Positions 1 to 8,163 are shown, numbered from the stretch's first letter. The stretch: 11,186 bases of DNA from Cylindrobasidium torrendii FP15055 ss-10 (GCA_000934385.1 KN880911.1:1-11186); one strand, 5' to 3'. The notes: generated from the sequence alone by a model not told the origin. Translations and numbers: made by a program.

Positions 1-958
1 TTATATGCGTTGGACACGCTCTACTTGGTAAGCCTTGCTCTTTGTTCATTGATTTGTGATGTTCATCAACTTCAAAGGATACCTCATCGCTCTCCTCAAA
101 GGGTACATGCACCGCGATACAAGCATCGGCAACCTTCTCCGGCTTTTCAACGAGGTTGACCGCAAGCCGTTCTCCGCAAAGAGCGTGGTGGAGCTCCTAC
201 GTGCCAGCAGAAACGACACTGAGACGGCCACGGACGATGTCAGCACATGGACCTCTATCGAAGAGCTTGCGTCCGGCGACGCAGAGAAAAAACGACTCGT
301 CGATAACGCCAAAGCACTCGAACGCGCACTCCAAACGCTCAATATTTCTGACAAATGTCGGGCCGTATGGTCAGATGCAGACATGGCAGCCAACCTCAAC
401 AACTACTTTGAACGAGAACGCAACAAAAGCCAGGTTTCGGTGAGCATAAAATTCCGGCACTATGCGCAGCTTCTGATGTTTTATTGACAGGGCACCGAAG
501 AATTCCAGTCATGGGAGATGCGGTATGCCATTGAACAGAAAGAACCCTACGCTCACAGTCCTCTCGACGACTTGCACTCCTTTTTCTGGACGACTCTTTG
601 CGCTACTACGAACAACAAGAACCAGGTCTCCGAAAAAAAAGATGAATCTGTGTGGCGGCGTAATTTGCGCGGCACCTGGTCAGATCGGGAAGGTGTGATG
701 TTCGCGTTTTCTATGTGCAACATGGACTCTAGCTACAGTCCCATGCTCGTCAACATGCAGTCTTTTATGGGAGCATGGAAAATCAAGATAGACAAACTGC
801 TTAAAGAGGGCCACGCAAAGGCTGCCGAACTTTCGCAGAGTGCGGAGAATACAGGAGATGATATCTTGGATATGTACAAACGCCTCATGTTCCGTGGGGT
901 CCAAGAGTACTTTGACCTGATCCTTGAGCATAAGGAGTCTCTGGGCTTGTCTGTTTAG
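1..958 (+). CDS. FunK1 fungal-type protein kinase, 3' part (K1), 5' end outside window
   Basis: C-terminal 284 residues of a FunK1-family protein kinase (Pkinase_fungal), a family expanded in mushroom-forming fungi; substrates are unknown. Exons are 1-27 (codon frame starts at base 3), 78-439 and 491-958. Introns are 28-77 (GTAAGC...AAG) and 440-490 (GTGAGC...CAG). Visible motifs: GHALL just upstream of the catalytic loop, HRDTSIGN (catalytic Asp and Mg-binding Asn kept), WSDADM in the place of the metal-binding Asp segment, GTEEFQSWEM (activation segment), and SPLDDLHSFFW, typical of FunK1 C-lobes. The ending LGLSV and the 3' flank match copy K4. K1 has TLCATT where K2 and K4 have T(L/I)WAIM, so a conserved Trp-Ala-Ile-Met stretch is altered, which may mark early decay. 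The N-lobe and start codon lie beyond the left edge, so gene integrity cannot be judged. Confidence 0.82.
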
Positions 959-1224
959 CTACCCAACGTTTGAATACATGATTACACATAGCCTGATAGT
1001 TGATTCCAATTTTTATCCAATTCTTTGTCTTCATTCCCTGCTTTACCGCCTTCGTGGTACATAATTTGCCGTTTCTCAAGATATCACCCTCAGCTCGGAA
1101 AACGACAGTGACGGCCCACGGGCCTTTAAGTATGTCACCGGTCAGGACTCAGCGGCGCGATTTGATGTCACGCTCACGTGTGTGTGGCGTCTTGCCTCGA
1201 TATGGGAGACTACGATCGATGCAG
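959..1224. other. 3' flank of K1, shared spacer of the inverted repeat; no gene
   Basis: No credible coding sequence is seen in this stretch. It matches the segment downstream of K4 on the other arm (about 9945-10222), showing that the duplicated unit includes intergenic DNA and not just a kinase exon. A CACGTG hexamer lies at 1175-1180 and is preserved in the other arm at 9995-10000. Confidence 0.6.
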
Positions 1225-1592
1225 TTTTCCCTATGCTCTTTCACTTCCTCGAATGAACGTACGCTTTCCTCTCCCAGCGCAACATCCTCAATTCTACCAG
1301 TGATATCTCAGTCTAGCCTAACTACCTCTGGCATCATTTGAGGCGTGGCCATCCTCCATCGCGATATCTGCATCGGTAGCTCTCTCAAGGTTGAAAGAGA
1401 CCCATTTTCCGAGATGAACCTAATTGAACGCCTCTGTACAAGCGAAATCGGTGCTCAGGTGGTCACAGACAAACGGAGCTCTACTGATAAGCGTTAGTCC
1501 GGCAACGCAGAAGAGGAAAGAATCTTTGTGGACTCGGATCTTTGCCTCCGGCGTAACTGGCCAGGATGAAGACTCCGCGTCATTAATATTTA
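1225..1592 (+). pseudogene. Decayed FunK1 kinase fragment (K1')
   Basis: Counterpart of K3 on the opposite arm, but more damaged. From 1351 it reads ILHRDICIGSS, then ERDPFSEMNLIERLCTSE and ends at a TAG at 1495-1497. Compared with K3, about a dozen bases are missing just after the HRD loop, and more changes follow the stop. The Mg-binding Asn of HRDxxxxN is Ser, as in K3. Upstream (1225-1350) homology to K3 continues, but stops and indels prevent a reading frame. The C-lobe (GTxxF, DDLxSF) is absent; the next recognisable kinase sequence downstream is the independent copy K2, which starts again before the HRD motif. This is a clear remnant with no expected product. Confidence 0.75.
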
Positions 1593-1630
1593 AACATTTG
1601 TGATGGTTGTCGACGATTGCCCTCAAGTGA

Positions 1631-2527
1631 ATACTACCTTTCTTTTCCTGCCTCGAAGACCGGATGCATCGCGATATTAGCGTTGGTGGCCTTCTCCGGC
1701 TTGTCAATTTCGAGGTCGAGGATCGCATGCCATTTTCCGCGATGATGAGCCCTATTGCGCCTCGACGTACAAGCAAACACACTGCTCAGACTGCAATGGA
1801 AGGTTTCAGAACGCGGAGATCTATCGCGGCTGGTAATGCAGAGAGGGAAAGGCTCGTCGTCGATGGCAAGTCTGTGCTAGAGAGCGCCTTCGACACACAG
1901 ACTGGCATTCCAAATTACGCATATCGGACTATGTGGACAGACGCGGACATGGTAGTCAACATGTCCGAGCAAGGACCCCCTGAAAACAATTATTTGGTGG
2001 GAATAAAGCCCTCTTACTATGTGCAGTATTCTAAAACATTTGCTTTACAGGGTACCCAAGAATTCCAGTCATGGGAGATGCGGGATGCCGTTGAACGAAA
2101 AAAACCCTACGCTCACAGTCCTCTCGACGATTTGCACTCCTTTTTCTGGGAGACTCTCTGGGCTATTATGAACAACAAGAACCGCGTTCCTGATAACGAC
2201 CGTGAAGCTATCTGGCGACGTAAATTGGGCGGTGACCGATCAGAGCGGGCAAGTGTGATAGAAGAGTACTATTACACATATATGGAAGAAGAGGCCTCTA
2301 ATCATAGTCCCATGCTCGTCAAGATGCAGTCATTCATGGCAGCCTGGAAAGTCAAGACGCACGTTCTACTTCGAGAGGGCCACGCCAAGGCTGCCAAACT
2401 TTCGCAGAATGCGGAGACCACAGGACATGATATTTTGGATATGTACAAACGCCTTACTTTTCGTGGTGTTACGGATTATTTCGAGCTCGTTTTCGAGCAT
2501 AAAGAGTCTCTGGGCTTGTGTATCTAG
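1631..2527 (+). pseudogene. FunK1 kinase C-terminal fragment (K2), 5'-truncated and probably inactive
   Basis: An open frame follows a TGA at 1628-1630. Exons are about 1631-1996 and 2051-2527, separated by a 54-bp intron (1997-2050, GTGGGA...CAG) at the same site as in K1. The intron is a multiple of three without stops, so retention would also leave an open frame. Motifs: EDRMHRDISVGGLL, MWTDADM, GTQEFQSWEM, SPLDDLHSFFWETLWAIMN and the family ending EHKESLGLCI. The catalytic-loop Asn (HRDxxxxN) is Gly here, which should impair metal binding. Upstream of the HRD motif the GHxLL region of K1 is not found; TIALK at ~1612-1626 resembles the K1 segment LIALLK but is followed by the stop. I infer a partial gene with no N-lobe. 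An expressed truncated protein remains possible. Confidence 0.68.
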
Positions 2528-2592
2528 ATCACCAATTGCTCATCTATACATGGGTATTAAATTTGAGAATGTAGGATTACTCAGTATGATAT

Positions 2593-3592
2593 CTACCTAA
2601 TCGACTCACTAATGATGCGATTGACGCCTGATGGGAGTGCTGAAAGATGATTGGATTTAACCCGAAAGTCCTGAGAGTAAAACGAAAAAGGTGTACTTAC
2701 CCACTGGTGCAAAACCATACTGGACGAGTCGATTAGAGGCATGGTGTAAGGCCTGTACATCGTGCCGCGGCCCTCGAGGATACCCGATTTCTTCAAGCTT
2801 TTGAATAAGTGCGTAGCGAAAGGTATCCCGATTTTTTATGAGTGCAACCTCAACGAAAGGAAGCGGCATGAAGCAGGTCGCCCGGAAATCCAACACCGCC
2901 ACTACTGAGCGGCCGTCTGCAGTTGTGGTCTTCCTGAAGTTGGCGGGGTTGAAGTCGGAAAGACAAAGTAAGCGATCGCATTTCGATAGATCGCATCGAA
3001 AGTCGATGCGCAAGTGTCTACAGATCTAGCATAGGTCTGAGTTTGCCATAACACCTTGAGACGTACGATGGCGAACACTTACATTTCGGATATGATCATA
3101 GAAGTCCTGGTCAGATCTATAGTCGGCGTTGGGAAACCACTCGGGGAAGAACGAGTGAACAATAGTTCTTGTGCCGTTGCCAAAGTATCCCAGTGTTGCG
3201 GTTGGTGGCACTTGCAGACTGGTCAGCGCCTTGAAAGCCCCTGCAACGAGGTCGGCGTCGTTCGAATCACAGTCTGCGCCCTCGAAGTATTGCATGACAA
3301 TGTATCCAACGGAACGCCCGTGCCACTCTCCGTTGAACGCACGGAATACAGGGGCAGCTTGAACGTCTGAGACGCCAGCCTCGCGAAGAGCTATGGCTGT
3401 CCAATGTTGCATCTGGGCTTCACCAACGGTCACATTCGGGCCGTATTTGACCCAAGCGATTACTGAGTTATTGGAAGGATCGCTGATGGTGGTCCCTCCG
3501 GGTAATTCACCGAGCGTTTCGCAGAGAGCAATGATGTCGTCGTTGGAGGGCAGATTCGGGTTGGGTGTAAACTCGTACGGCGAAGATGACAT
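2593..3592 (-). CDS. APH/choline-kinase-like phosphotransferase (aminoglycoside phosphotransferase fold)
   Basis: Three exons, 3592-3083, 3025-2701 and 2639-2593, with introns of 57 bp (GTAAGT...TAG) and 61 bp (GTAAGT...CAG). They join in phase to give 293 residues. The fold is a small-molecule kinase: WVKYG at 47-51 supplies the likely ATP-binding Lys49, VMQYFEG (99-105) is hinge-like, LCLSDFNPANF (190-200) is the Brenner-type loop with Asp194 and Asn199, and VAVLDF (212-217) supplies the second metal-binding Asp216. The usual His of HxD is Leu192 (LSD), which may lower activity or mark a fungal subfamily. Substrate unknown; basidiomycetes carry many paralogs of this kind. The start at MSSSPYEFTPNP is the first ATG of the frame. 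The 167-bp gap to the upstream gene's stop must contain its promoter. Function as an actual antibiotic kinase is not implied. Confidence 0.78.
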
Positions 3593-3759
3593 GATGGTTA
3601 GGAGGAAGAATCAGACAGCAGACTCGGCCGACATCCGGAGTGTGCCTGGCATTTCACTTTCACTTTAGCCAATTTCAAAAGCAGGCTATTTCAGCCGTTG
3701 TTGAATAACGCAGTTACATCTCTAAATATTCAGAGAAATATTCATGTCTGTACTTACCA

Positions 3760-4740
3760 TCAAGGCTGCAACGTACTTTCATCTTCATTCATGACAACGT
3801 CTTCATCCTCATCTTCCTTCCCATCCGCGTCCTCTGCCTCACTTGCAAGCTCTTCCTCATCTGCTTCCGGCTCATCTTCATCCTCATCCTCGGTGTCGTC
3901 CTCTTCTCCTGGCTTCGCTGTTGGTCCATCGTCCTGCTCCTTGCCCTTGCCTTTGAAGTGCGTCGCAAGCGTGCTTTGCCCCTCTGGAGCAACAGCCACC
4001 TTCTTGGTCTTCTTCTTCGGCGCTACAGCATCAGACAAAGACCATGGTATTATATCTGTTTCGCGCGCAAATGGTCAGCGCCGCAAGTGTGAGGCTCCCT
4101 CGAGTTCATGTGGCTATCAAGAAGGAAGAGTAATAGTTCAGGCTGACCTTCGAGGAAGAGAAACTCATCCGCCTTGCGCACGACTGTTGCAAGATCCCTG
4201 TGCTGTACCGTTGCGCGGTTGCTGCGCTGTGCGACGCCGGCCGCGCTTTCGCATAGTCGTTCGATGAAAGCCTCTGTTGCCCGGGATATGAGGAAGTTGG
4301 CTTCTTTGGAGACTATGGGAATTTCCTGAGACGAGGGTTAGGCAAAGTCGAAGGGGCAAGGGGTAGAGAGGAATTGAGTGGTATGGCAGGAAGCAATAAT
4401 CAACGTGAAATGTTTGAATGGTGCTCAAAACTAGGTGGAACATCGAGAGAAGACGCACCTTATCCGCCTTGATAATCTTCTGCACTCTTGACACCGGGAA
4501 CAGCGACTTTCCCAGTTGACGCTCCAGTTGAACCTGTGGTTTCTTTTCCCTCTTCTTCCTCGGTGCACGTTCAATTTCAGATACGCTTTCTGGTTGTGCT
4601 GGCGCTTGCTCTTGTTCTGGAGAAGGGCTGCGTCGTGGATATGAGCTGATGCTGTCCTGAAATGGATCATCCTCGTCGTATGGCACGGATCCCGAGGCGC
4701 GGCTGGCTGGATCGTCCATCAGCATATCCTCGTCGGCCAT
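3760..4740 (-). CDS. dpb3: Histone-fold protein, Dpb3/POLE4-like subunit of DNA polymerase epsilon
   Basis: Exons 4740-4459, 4325-4148 and 4055-3760, with introns of 133 bp (GTGCGT...CAG) and 92 bp (GTCAGC...CAG), give 251 residues. Residues 1-70 are acidic then basic and likely disordered. The histone fold runs about 79-157: LFPVSRVQKIIKADKE, then ANFLISRATEAFIERL, RATVQHRDLATVV and KADEFLFLED. The KAD and DEFxFLE signatures resemble POLE4 and yeast Dpb3, which pair with Dpb4/POLE3 in the leading-strand polymerase; Dpb4 also serves chromatin remodellers. A CHRAC1-like or NF-YC-related member is the main alternative. After a short basic patch (PKKKTKK) the tail from about residue 193 is nearly all Asp/Glu, as in histone-handling proteins; on the plus strand it appears as a CT-rich tract at 3780-3900. 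A cryptic GTACGT near the stop could allow another C-terminus. Confidence 0.82.
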
Positions 4741-5018
4741 GGCGGTGGTGGTGGATGCAAAAGCGCGTTGGTACGCGATACGTCACATCACGTGAGTTGC
4801 AATGTACGCGCCTCCTCGTTCGATCGCTATCTGGGGTAGCAAGGATTATTGTAACCAAAATATCATACATTCAAAGTTTTGAAGCGTACTTAGTGACACT
4901 CGCGACCCAAAATGATAGCAATCCAAGATAAATAGACCAAATTAACAGTATTCGACGATTAAGGTATAGCAGGTGTATGTAAGGGCGCCGCCTGTTGTTG
5001 AGGTCGACAGTGGGATGC
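4741..5018 (-). promoter_or_regulatory. Upstream region of the histone-fold gene with a CACGTG element
   Basis: This 278-bp gap separates the histone-fold start from the stop of the membrane-protein gene, so it must hold the promoter of the first and the terminator of the second. It contains CACGTG at 4789-4794, about 50 bases upstream of the start, a site type bound by bHLH factors such as Cbf1. No TATA box is evident. The assignment is by position and motif only. Confidence 0.4.
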
Positions 5019-6083
5019 TCATTCCCAAACCAGCTTGCCGTTACTGTCGACGGACGCCTTCATGCCTCCGCTCATCGCAGAGCGCGACGTTGTCTGCTCG
5101 GCCATGCGCGACTTTTCAATCTCCCTCTTGTGCTTTGCCAGTGAGGCTAGACGCTCCTTCTCCGCCAGAGCCTTGGCTGCCTTCTCCTTCTCCCTCTTTG
5201 CCGCATTCTGACGCTGTTTCTTCGTCTGAGCTTCGTCTGCATGGTGTGCCGGCTCTGAACGGGTTGAAATTATCAGCAATGGAGAAATGAAGAACGCGAG
5301 GCAGACGCACTGTTGGCCGTAGCAGGAACAATATTGGCATTCTGGTTACGTCTGCCGCGACTCTGGACAACACCCCAGCCCTCATCGTCGTCTTCTACGT
5401 CGTGCGCGTCTTCGTAGTCGCCCCAAGAGAATCCCGCCGCCGGTGTTGGCCGCTGTGAGCTCGACCCTTCGGAAGTGGTTGAGAGAGCGCCGCTCTGGGA
5501 TGCCCTAGAATAATTGGATGTTACCGACTGCGTCCACGGGAGGAAATATAGCAACGTACGAGTCCGAGGCTGCATCGCCACTATCACTTGGCGCCTGTGG
5601 CACAAGCAATGCTGGGGGTGCGTCGGCTGGTTTGGCAAGCGCTGCCTCTGGCTTCGGCGCCTGTGCCTTCGGGGGTAACGTCTGGGACGCGGCTGGGGAT
5701 GTGGCTGCCGACGCCGCCGCAGCTTTCTTCTTCTTCTTGTTCTTCTTCTTTGAGCCCGTCGCCGGTTCCGTCTCCGACTCTATGTCCGTCTTGGACGCCT
5801 CGAATGAACCTGGGATAGCTGACACGGACAATGTAGCTGCTGCCGGCTTGGGCTCAGGCAGTGGGGTATCAGACTCTGTTTGTGCTGGAGCCTTGGCCTT
5901 GCCCTTCTTCTTCTTGCTAGCGGGAGGCGCCTCGAGAATGGGGGCAGATATGGCGGCAGGTTGAGCGGGCTGTGGACCGGCAGCTCCGCCGAACACCTTT
6001 GGCGCGTATCGAACGGCGAAACCGACGCCGACGGCGAGTGCGACAGCGGATAGCACGGTGCTCTGAGTCTGACCCATGTCCAT
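5019..6083 (-). CDS. N-terminally membrane-anchored Lys/Ala-rich coiled-coil protein, function unknown
   Basis: Exons 6083-5560, 5504-5311 and 5254-5019 (introns 55 and 56 bp) give 317 residues. I do not recognise a named family. Residues ~9-27 (TVLSAVALAVGVGFAVRYA) form one hydrophobic segment near the N-terminus followed by basic residues, suggesting a single-pass anchor with a cytosolic tail, perhaps in the ER. The tail is low-complexity: KKKKGKAKA and KKKNKKKKKAAAA tracts lie among Ala/Pro/Glu stretches. Then comes a more ordered motif, FSWGDYED (200-207) and DDDEGWGVVQSRGRR (213-227), a charged Ala/Lys/Glu helix likely forming a coiled coil (~248-290), and a short C-terminal NGKLVWE. The Trp motif and C-terminus look like the constrained parts. 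ATG at 6083 or 6077 may be used (the second has G at -3); the frame is open further upstream, so a longer N-terminus is possible. It is divergent from the Rab gene. Confidence 0.7.
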
Positions 6084-6501
6084 GTGTGCTTCGGGGCTAT
6101 CTGTCCTGGCAAGAAGAAGGAGAGGATGGCTGTTCGGGACAGGAAACTGACGTGGAGAGGCCATTATTGATCGAGCCCTCCCGTAGCACGTGCTGAGGAT
6201 ATGTGGCGGACAAATAATAATCCAGCTTTGTATGCACTGAAAAGACTGGGAATAATTTACTCGAAAGTACCTCATCTCAGTTGAACAGCAGTCGCTATCT
6301 GTGGCGCATGCCGCCGGCAAGAGTGATCGACGTTCCCCGGAATCATTACTGCCTTATCGTCTGACCACCAACTTTCCCACTCGACAATCAAACTCGTCTT
6401 TCGTTCTTATCCACAGCTGTAGATATATTCAGACGCTCACTGCTATCTATTGTCCAACTCCTTCGGCGTCTCGGACCGGTTTTGCCTCGACGGCTTCCAA
6501 T
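6084..6501. promoter_or_regulatory. Bidirectional promoter region between the membrane-protein and Rab genes
   Basis: The two genes diverge from this 418-bp stretch. It contains CACGTG at 6187-6192, about 100 bases from the minus-strand start, and an AT-rich GATATATT at ~6422-6429, about 75 bases before the Rab start, which could act as a TATA element. Part of it is 5' UTR for one or both genes. Open frames here are in-frame extensions of the flanking genes without family support. Confidence 0.4.
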
Positions 6502-7677
6502 ATGCCCTCTCTCAACGCAAAAGTGGTCGTTGTGGGTCCATCTGGAGTTGGAAAAACAAGCCTTCGAAGTCGCGTGAGTCCATATCTCTCGGTTGAACCC
6601 CGCAAACCTTCAACTGTTTGGCTCATTCTTGATTCAAAGTATCTTACCCAGCGCTTTCTAAATGGCTACAGAGCTACCATTGGTGCGGACTTCGTCAGCA
6701 AAACTGTAAATGTCGATACCGACACGAATGTAACATTACAAATCTGGGATACGGCCGGCCAAGAACGCTTCTCCTCGCTCTCGTCCGCATTCTTTCGCGG
6801 TGCAGACGCTGTCATCCTCGTATACGATGTCAACAAGCGGGAGACTCTAGACGATCTCGTCAAATGGTGGAATGTCTTCCGGACTGGCGCAGAGTGGGAG
6901 AATCCTGCAGACATCGGCGCCGTGCTCGTCGTGGGGAACAAGATTGACAAGGGGACACCCCAAGTTGAAGAGAAGGACGCCCAATCCTTCGTATCAACGC
7001 TGCTTGAAATTCCTATACCTCCAAAATGCATCTCCTCTCCGGTTCGCGCACATTCACCGTTTCAATTCGGCACTATGAACACTACACGGACGGCACTCAC
7101 AATATACCACACACCTTCATCCTCCTTCGAGGACAGCGGTTCAGACTGGGCTACTGCTCGTTCCTTTGTCAGCGCCGCCCCCACATTCACTACCCATGGC
7201 CGTTCTCCCAGTCGAGACCGGCGCCAACGGTCCCTGGACGGAATTGTCTCTGCAAAACACTCATTACACCGTTCATCAGCGGAAAGTCTGGACACCATTA
7301 CCCCATTTCACGTCCGCGAAAGCACCGCCCGCCCGTATTCTCCATTTTCGGACCAGACACAGTCTCCCATACCGCCAAGCAGGCCGATGTCGCCGTTGAG
7401 CAGACCACTATCACCTACTCTGCGGCCTGGGGCGCCGTTCCCGCATCTACTGGCCTCTGCACAATCGGGCTTGGGTGTGGATGAAGTGTTCGAATTTATT
7501 GCGCGCGCTATCGTTACGAGGGAGAACTCGCGGTGCAGCGCGCTCTTGGATGAAACAGAGCTAGATGGCGGGAGTATGCTGAGGCTAGCGTCGAGGGGGA
7601 GCATGTTGAGATTGGGTGATGCACACGAGTATGGGAGGGGGAAGAAGCGAAACGGAAGTGCTGGTACGTGTTGTTAG
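6502..7677 (+). CDS. Rab7-like small GTPase with a ~140-residue insertion before G5
   Basis: Exons 6502-6573 and 6640-7677 give 369 residues, against about 205 for Rab7. The 66-bp intron (GTGAGT...AAG) is chosen because KTSLRSR joined to YLTQRF has exactly the Rab7 spacing. Motifs: G1 GPSGVGKTS (12-20), switch I RATIGADF (Thr37), G3 WDTAGQERF with catalytic Gln65, G4 GNKID (123-127), G5 SAQ (297-299, usually SAK), and a terminal Cys-Cys for geranylgeranylation. RATIGADF and RGADAVILVYDV point to the Rab7/Ypt7 branch (late endosome/vacuole traffic). Between the strand after G4 and G5, about residues 148-290 are Ser/Pro/Arg-rich, with repeated SP sites such as RPMSPLSRPLSP, and look disordered. 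No good splice donor or acceptor removes the insert. The last codons overlap a GTACGT that could act as a donor and replace the CC tail. The intron is a stop-free multiple of three, so retention would add 22 residues. Confidence 0.85.
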   Translation: MPSLNAKVVVVGPSGVGKTSLRSRVSPYLSVEPRKPSTVWLILDSKYLTQRFLNGYRATIGADFVSKTVNVDTDTNVTLQIWDTAGQERFSSLSSAFFRGADAVILVYDVNKRETLDDLVKWWNVFRTGAEWENPADIGAVLVVGNKIDKGTPQVEEKDAQSFVSTLLEIPIPPKCISSPVRAHSPFQFGTMNTTRTALTIYHTPSSSFEDSGSDWATARSFVSAAPTFTTHGRSPSRDRRQRSLDGIVSAKHSLHRSSAESLDTITPFHVRESTARPYSPFSDQTQSPIPPSRPMSPLSRPLSPTLRPGAPFPHLLASAQSGLGVDEVFEFIARAIVTRENSRCSALLDETELDGGSMLRLASRGSMLRLGDAHEYGRGKKRNGSAGTCC

Positions 7678-8033
7678 TAAAAATTCAACCCTGGGACATT
7701 GGATAGGTCGTTTGCAAGTTCAGGATTTTCTTCGAATTCTTCTATATTATCGTCTATGTATTCTTTCTGCTATGCATCTGGATCAACGTGGCCAACAGAA
7801 TATTCCGACAAGGCGGATTTCCCTGGAGCAAGTGTTGGATCAACCCCATGCTTCGCGACGCGTACCCTCTGCTCACATCTGACATGCCGTTTTTCATGTT
7901 CTCTTGTGTATGACTGGGATCCTATTATGCTCGATGCCTTCGAAGATAGGGTAGCCTTCCGAACAACATTTCCACTCCCATTGTTTCTTGTCAGTCTGAT
8001 AACGCACGGCATGAAATAAATGGCTTCGTCCAC
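7674..8033 (-). pseudogene. Possible broken minus-strand ORF, product unknown
   Basis: From an ATG at 8033 the minus strand is open for 87 codons to a TAG at 7770-7772. The same frame then continues for 31 more codons to a TAA at 7674-7676, overlapping the Rab stop region. The segment on either side of the TAG has a protein-like, acidic composition (SALSEYSVGHVDPD before it, KEYIDDNIEEFEENPEL after it), which is why I list it. No family is recognised. It could be a decayed gene, a real short gene with an intron I cannot place, or chance. It lies in the otherwise featureless 560-bp gap between the Rab and SDR genes; apart from the SDR promoter at its right end I see nothing else there. Confidence 0.25.
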
Positions 8034-8155
8034 TCGTACTGTCTACGCTTTCCTTCGGCACTGCTCACTCCTCTCGCTAGTGAACTCGATGGAACACCAG
8101 CCGACCGGCAGAGCAACCGCATAATTCGGCTGGCAAAAAACAGGCAAACGACTCG

Positions 8156-8163
8156 TATATAAA
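8156..8163 (+). promoter_or_regulatory. TATA box of the SDR gene
   Basis: TATATAAA lies 75 bases before the SDR start codon. The leader between them is C/A-rich with repeated ACTC and CCAAC words, as expected for a fungal 5' UTR. A consensus TATA box is uncommon among constitutive fungal genes and fits an inducible promoter; this last point is inference. Confidence 0.6.

Larger units (their letters stand above)
1..1592. repeat. Left arm of large inverted repeat (FunK1 kinase region)
   Basis: This segment is the reverse complement of ~9609-11186. Base 1 pairs with base 11186. Over 1-533 I count only four mismatches (at 120, 133, 431, 459), introns included. Over 534-958 the arms differ at about 9% of bases, plus a 6-bp insertion in the right copy. 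Further inward (959-1592) similarity continues but with more substitutions and small gaps, fading near a shared TTAATATTT at ~1583-1592. The arm contains kinase K1 and decayed copy K1'. Because the homology reaches the window edge with no drop, the true arm is probably longer than seen here. Confidence 0.93.

Noticed and set aside
46..402. Antisense frame opposite K1 (and its mirror at 10785-11141)
   Set aside because: Present in both arms only because the arms are copies; it overlaps clear kinase coding sequence and lacks recognisable motifs.
3698..4267. Plus-strand Ser-rich open frame
   Set aside because: The Ser runs are the complement of the Asp/Glu codons in the acidic tail of the histone-fold gene.
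5518..5964. Plus-strand Ala/Gly-rich open frame
   Set aside because: It is a shadow of the Lys/Ala-rich exon of the minus-strand membrane protein; runs of Phe mirror the Lys tracts.
6084..6320. Upstream in-frame extension of the membrane protein (start near 6320 or 6164)
   Set aside because: The extension runs into the divergent promoter, is low in coding character and gives a Cys-rich N-terminus with no support. Starting at 6083/6077 places the membrane segment at the N-terminus. A start near 6164 cannot be fully excluded.
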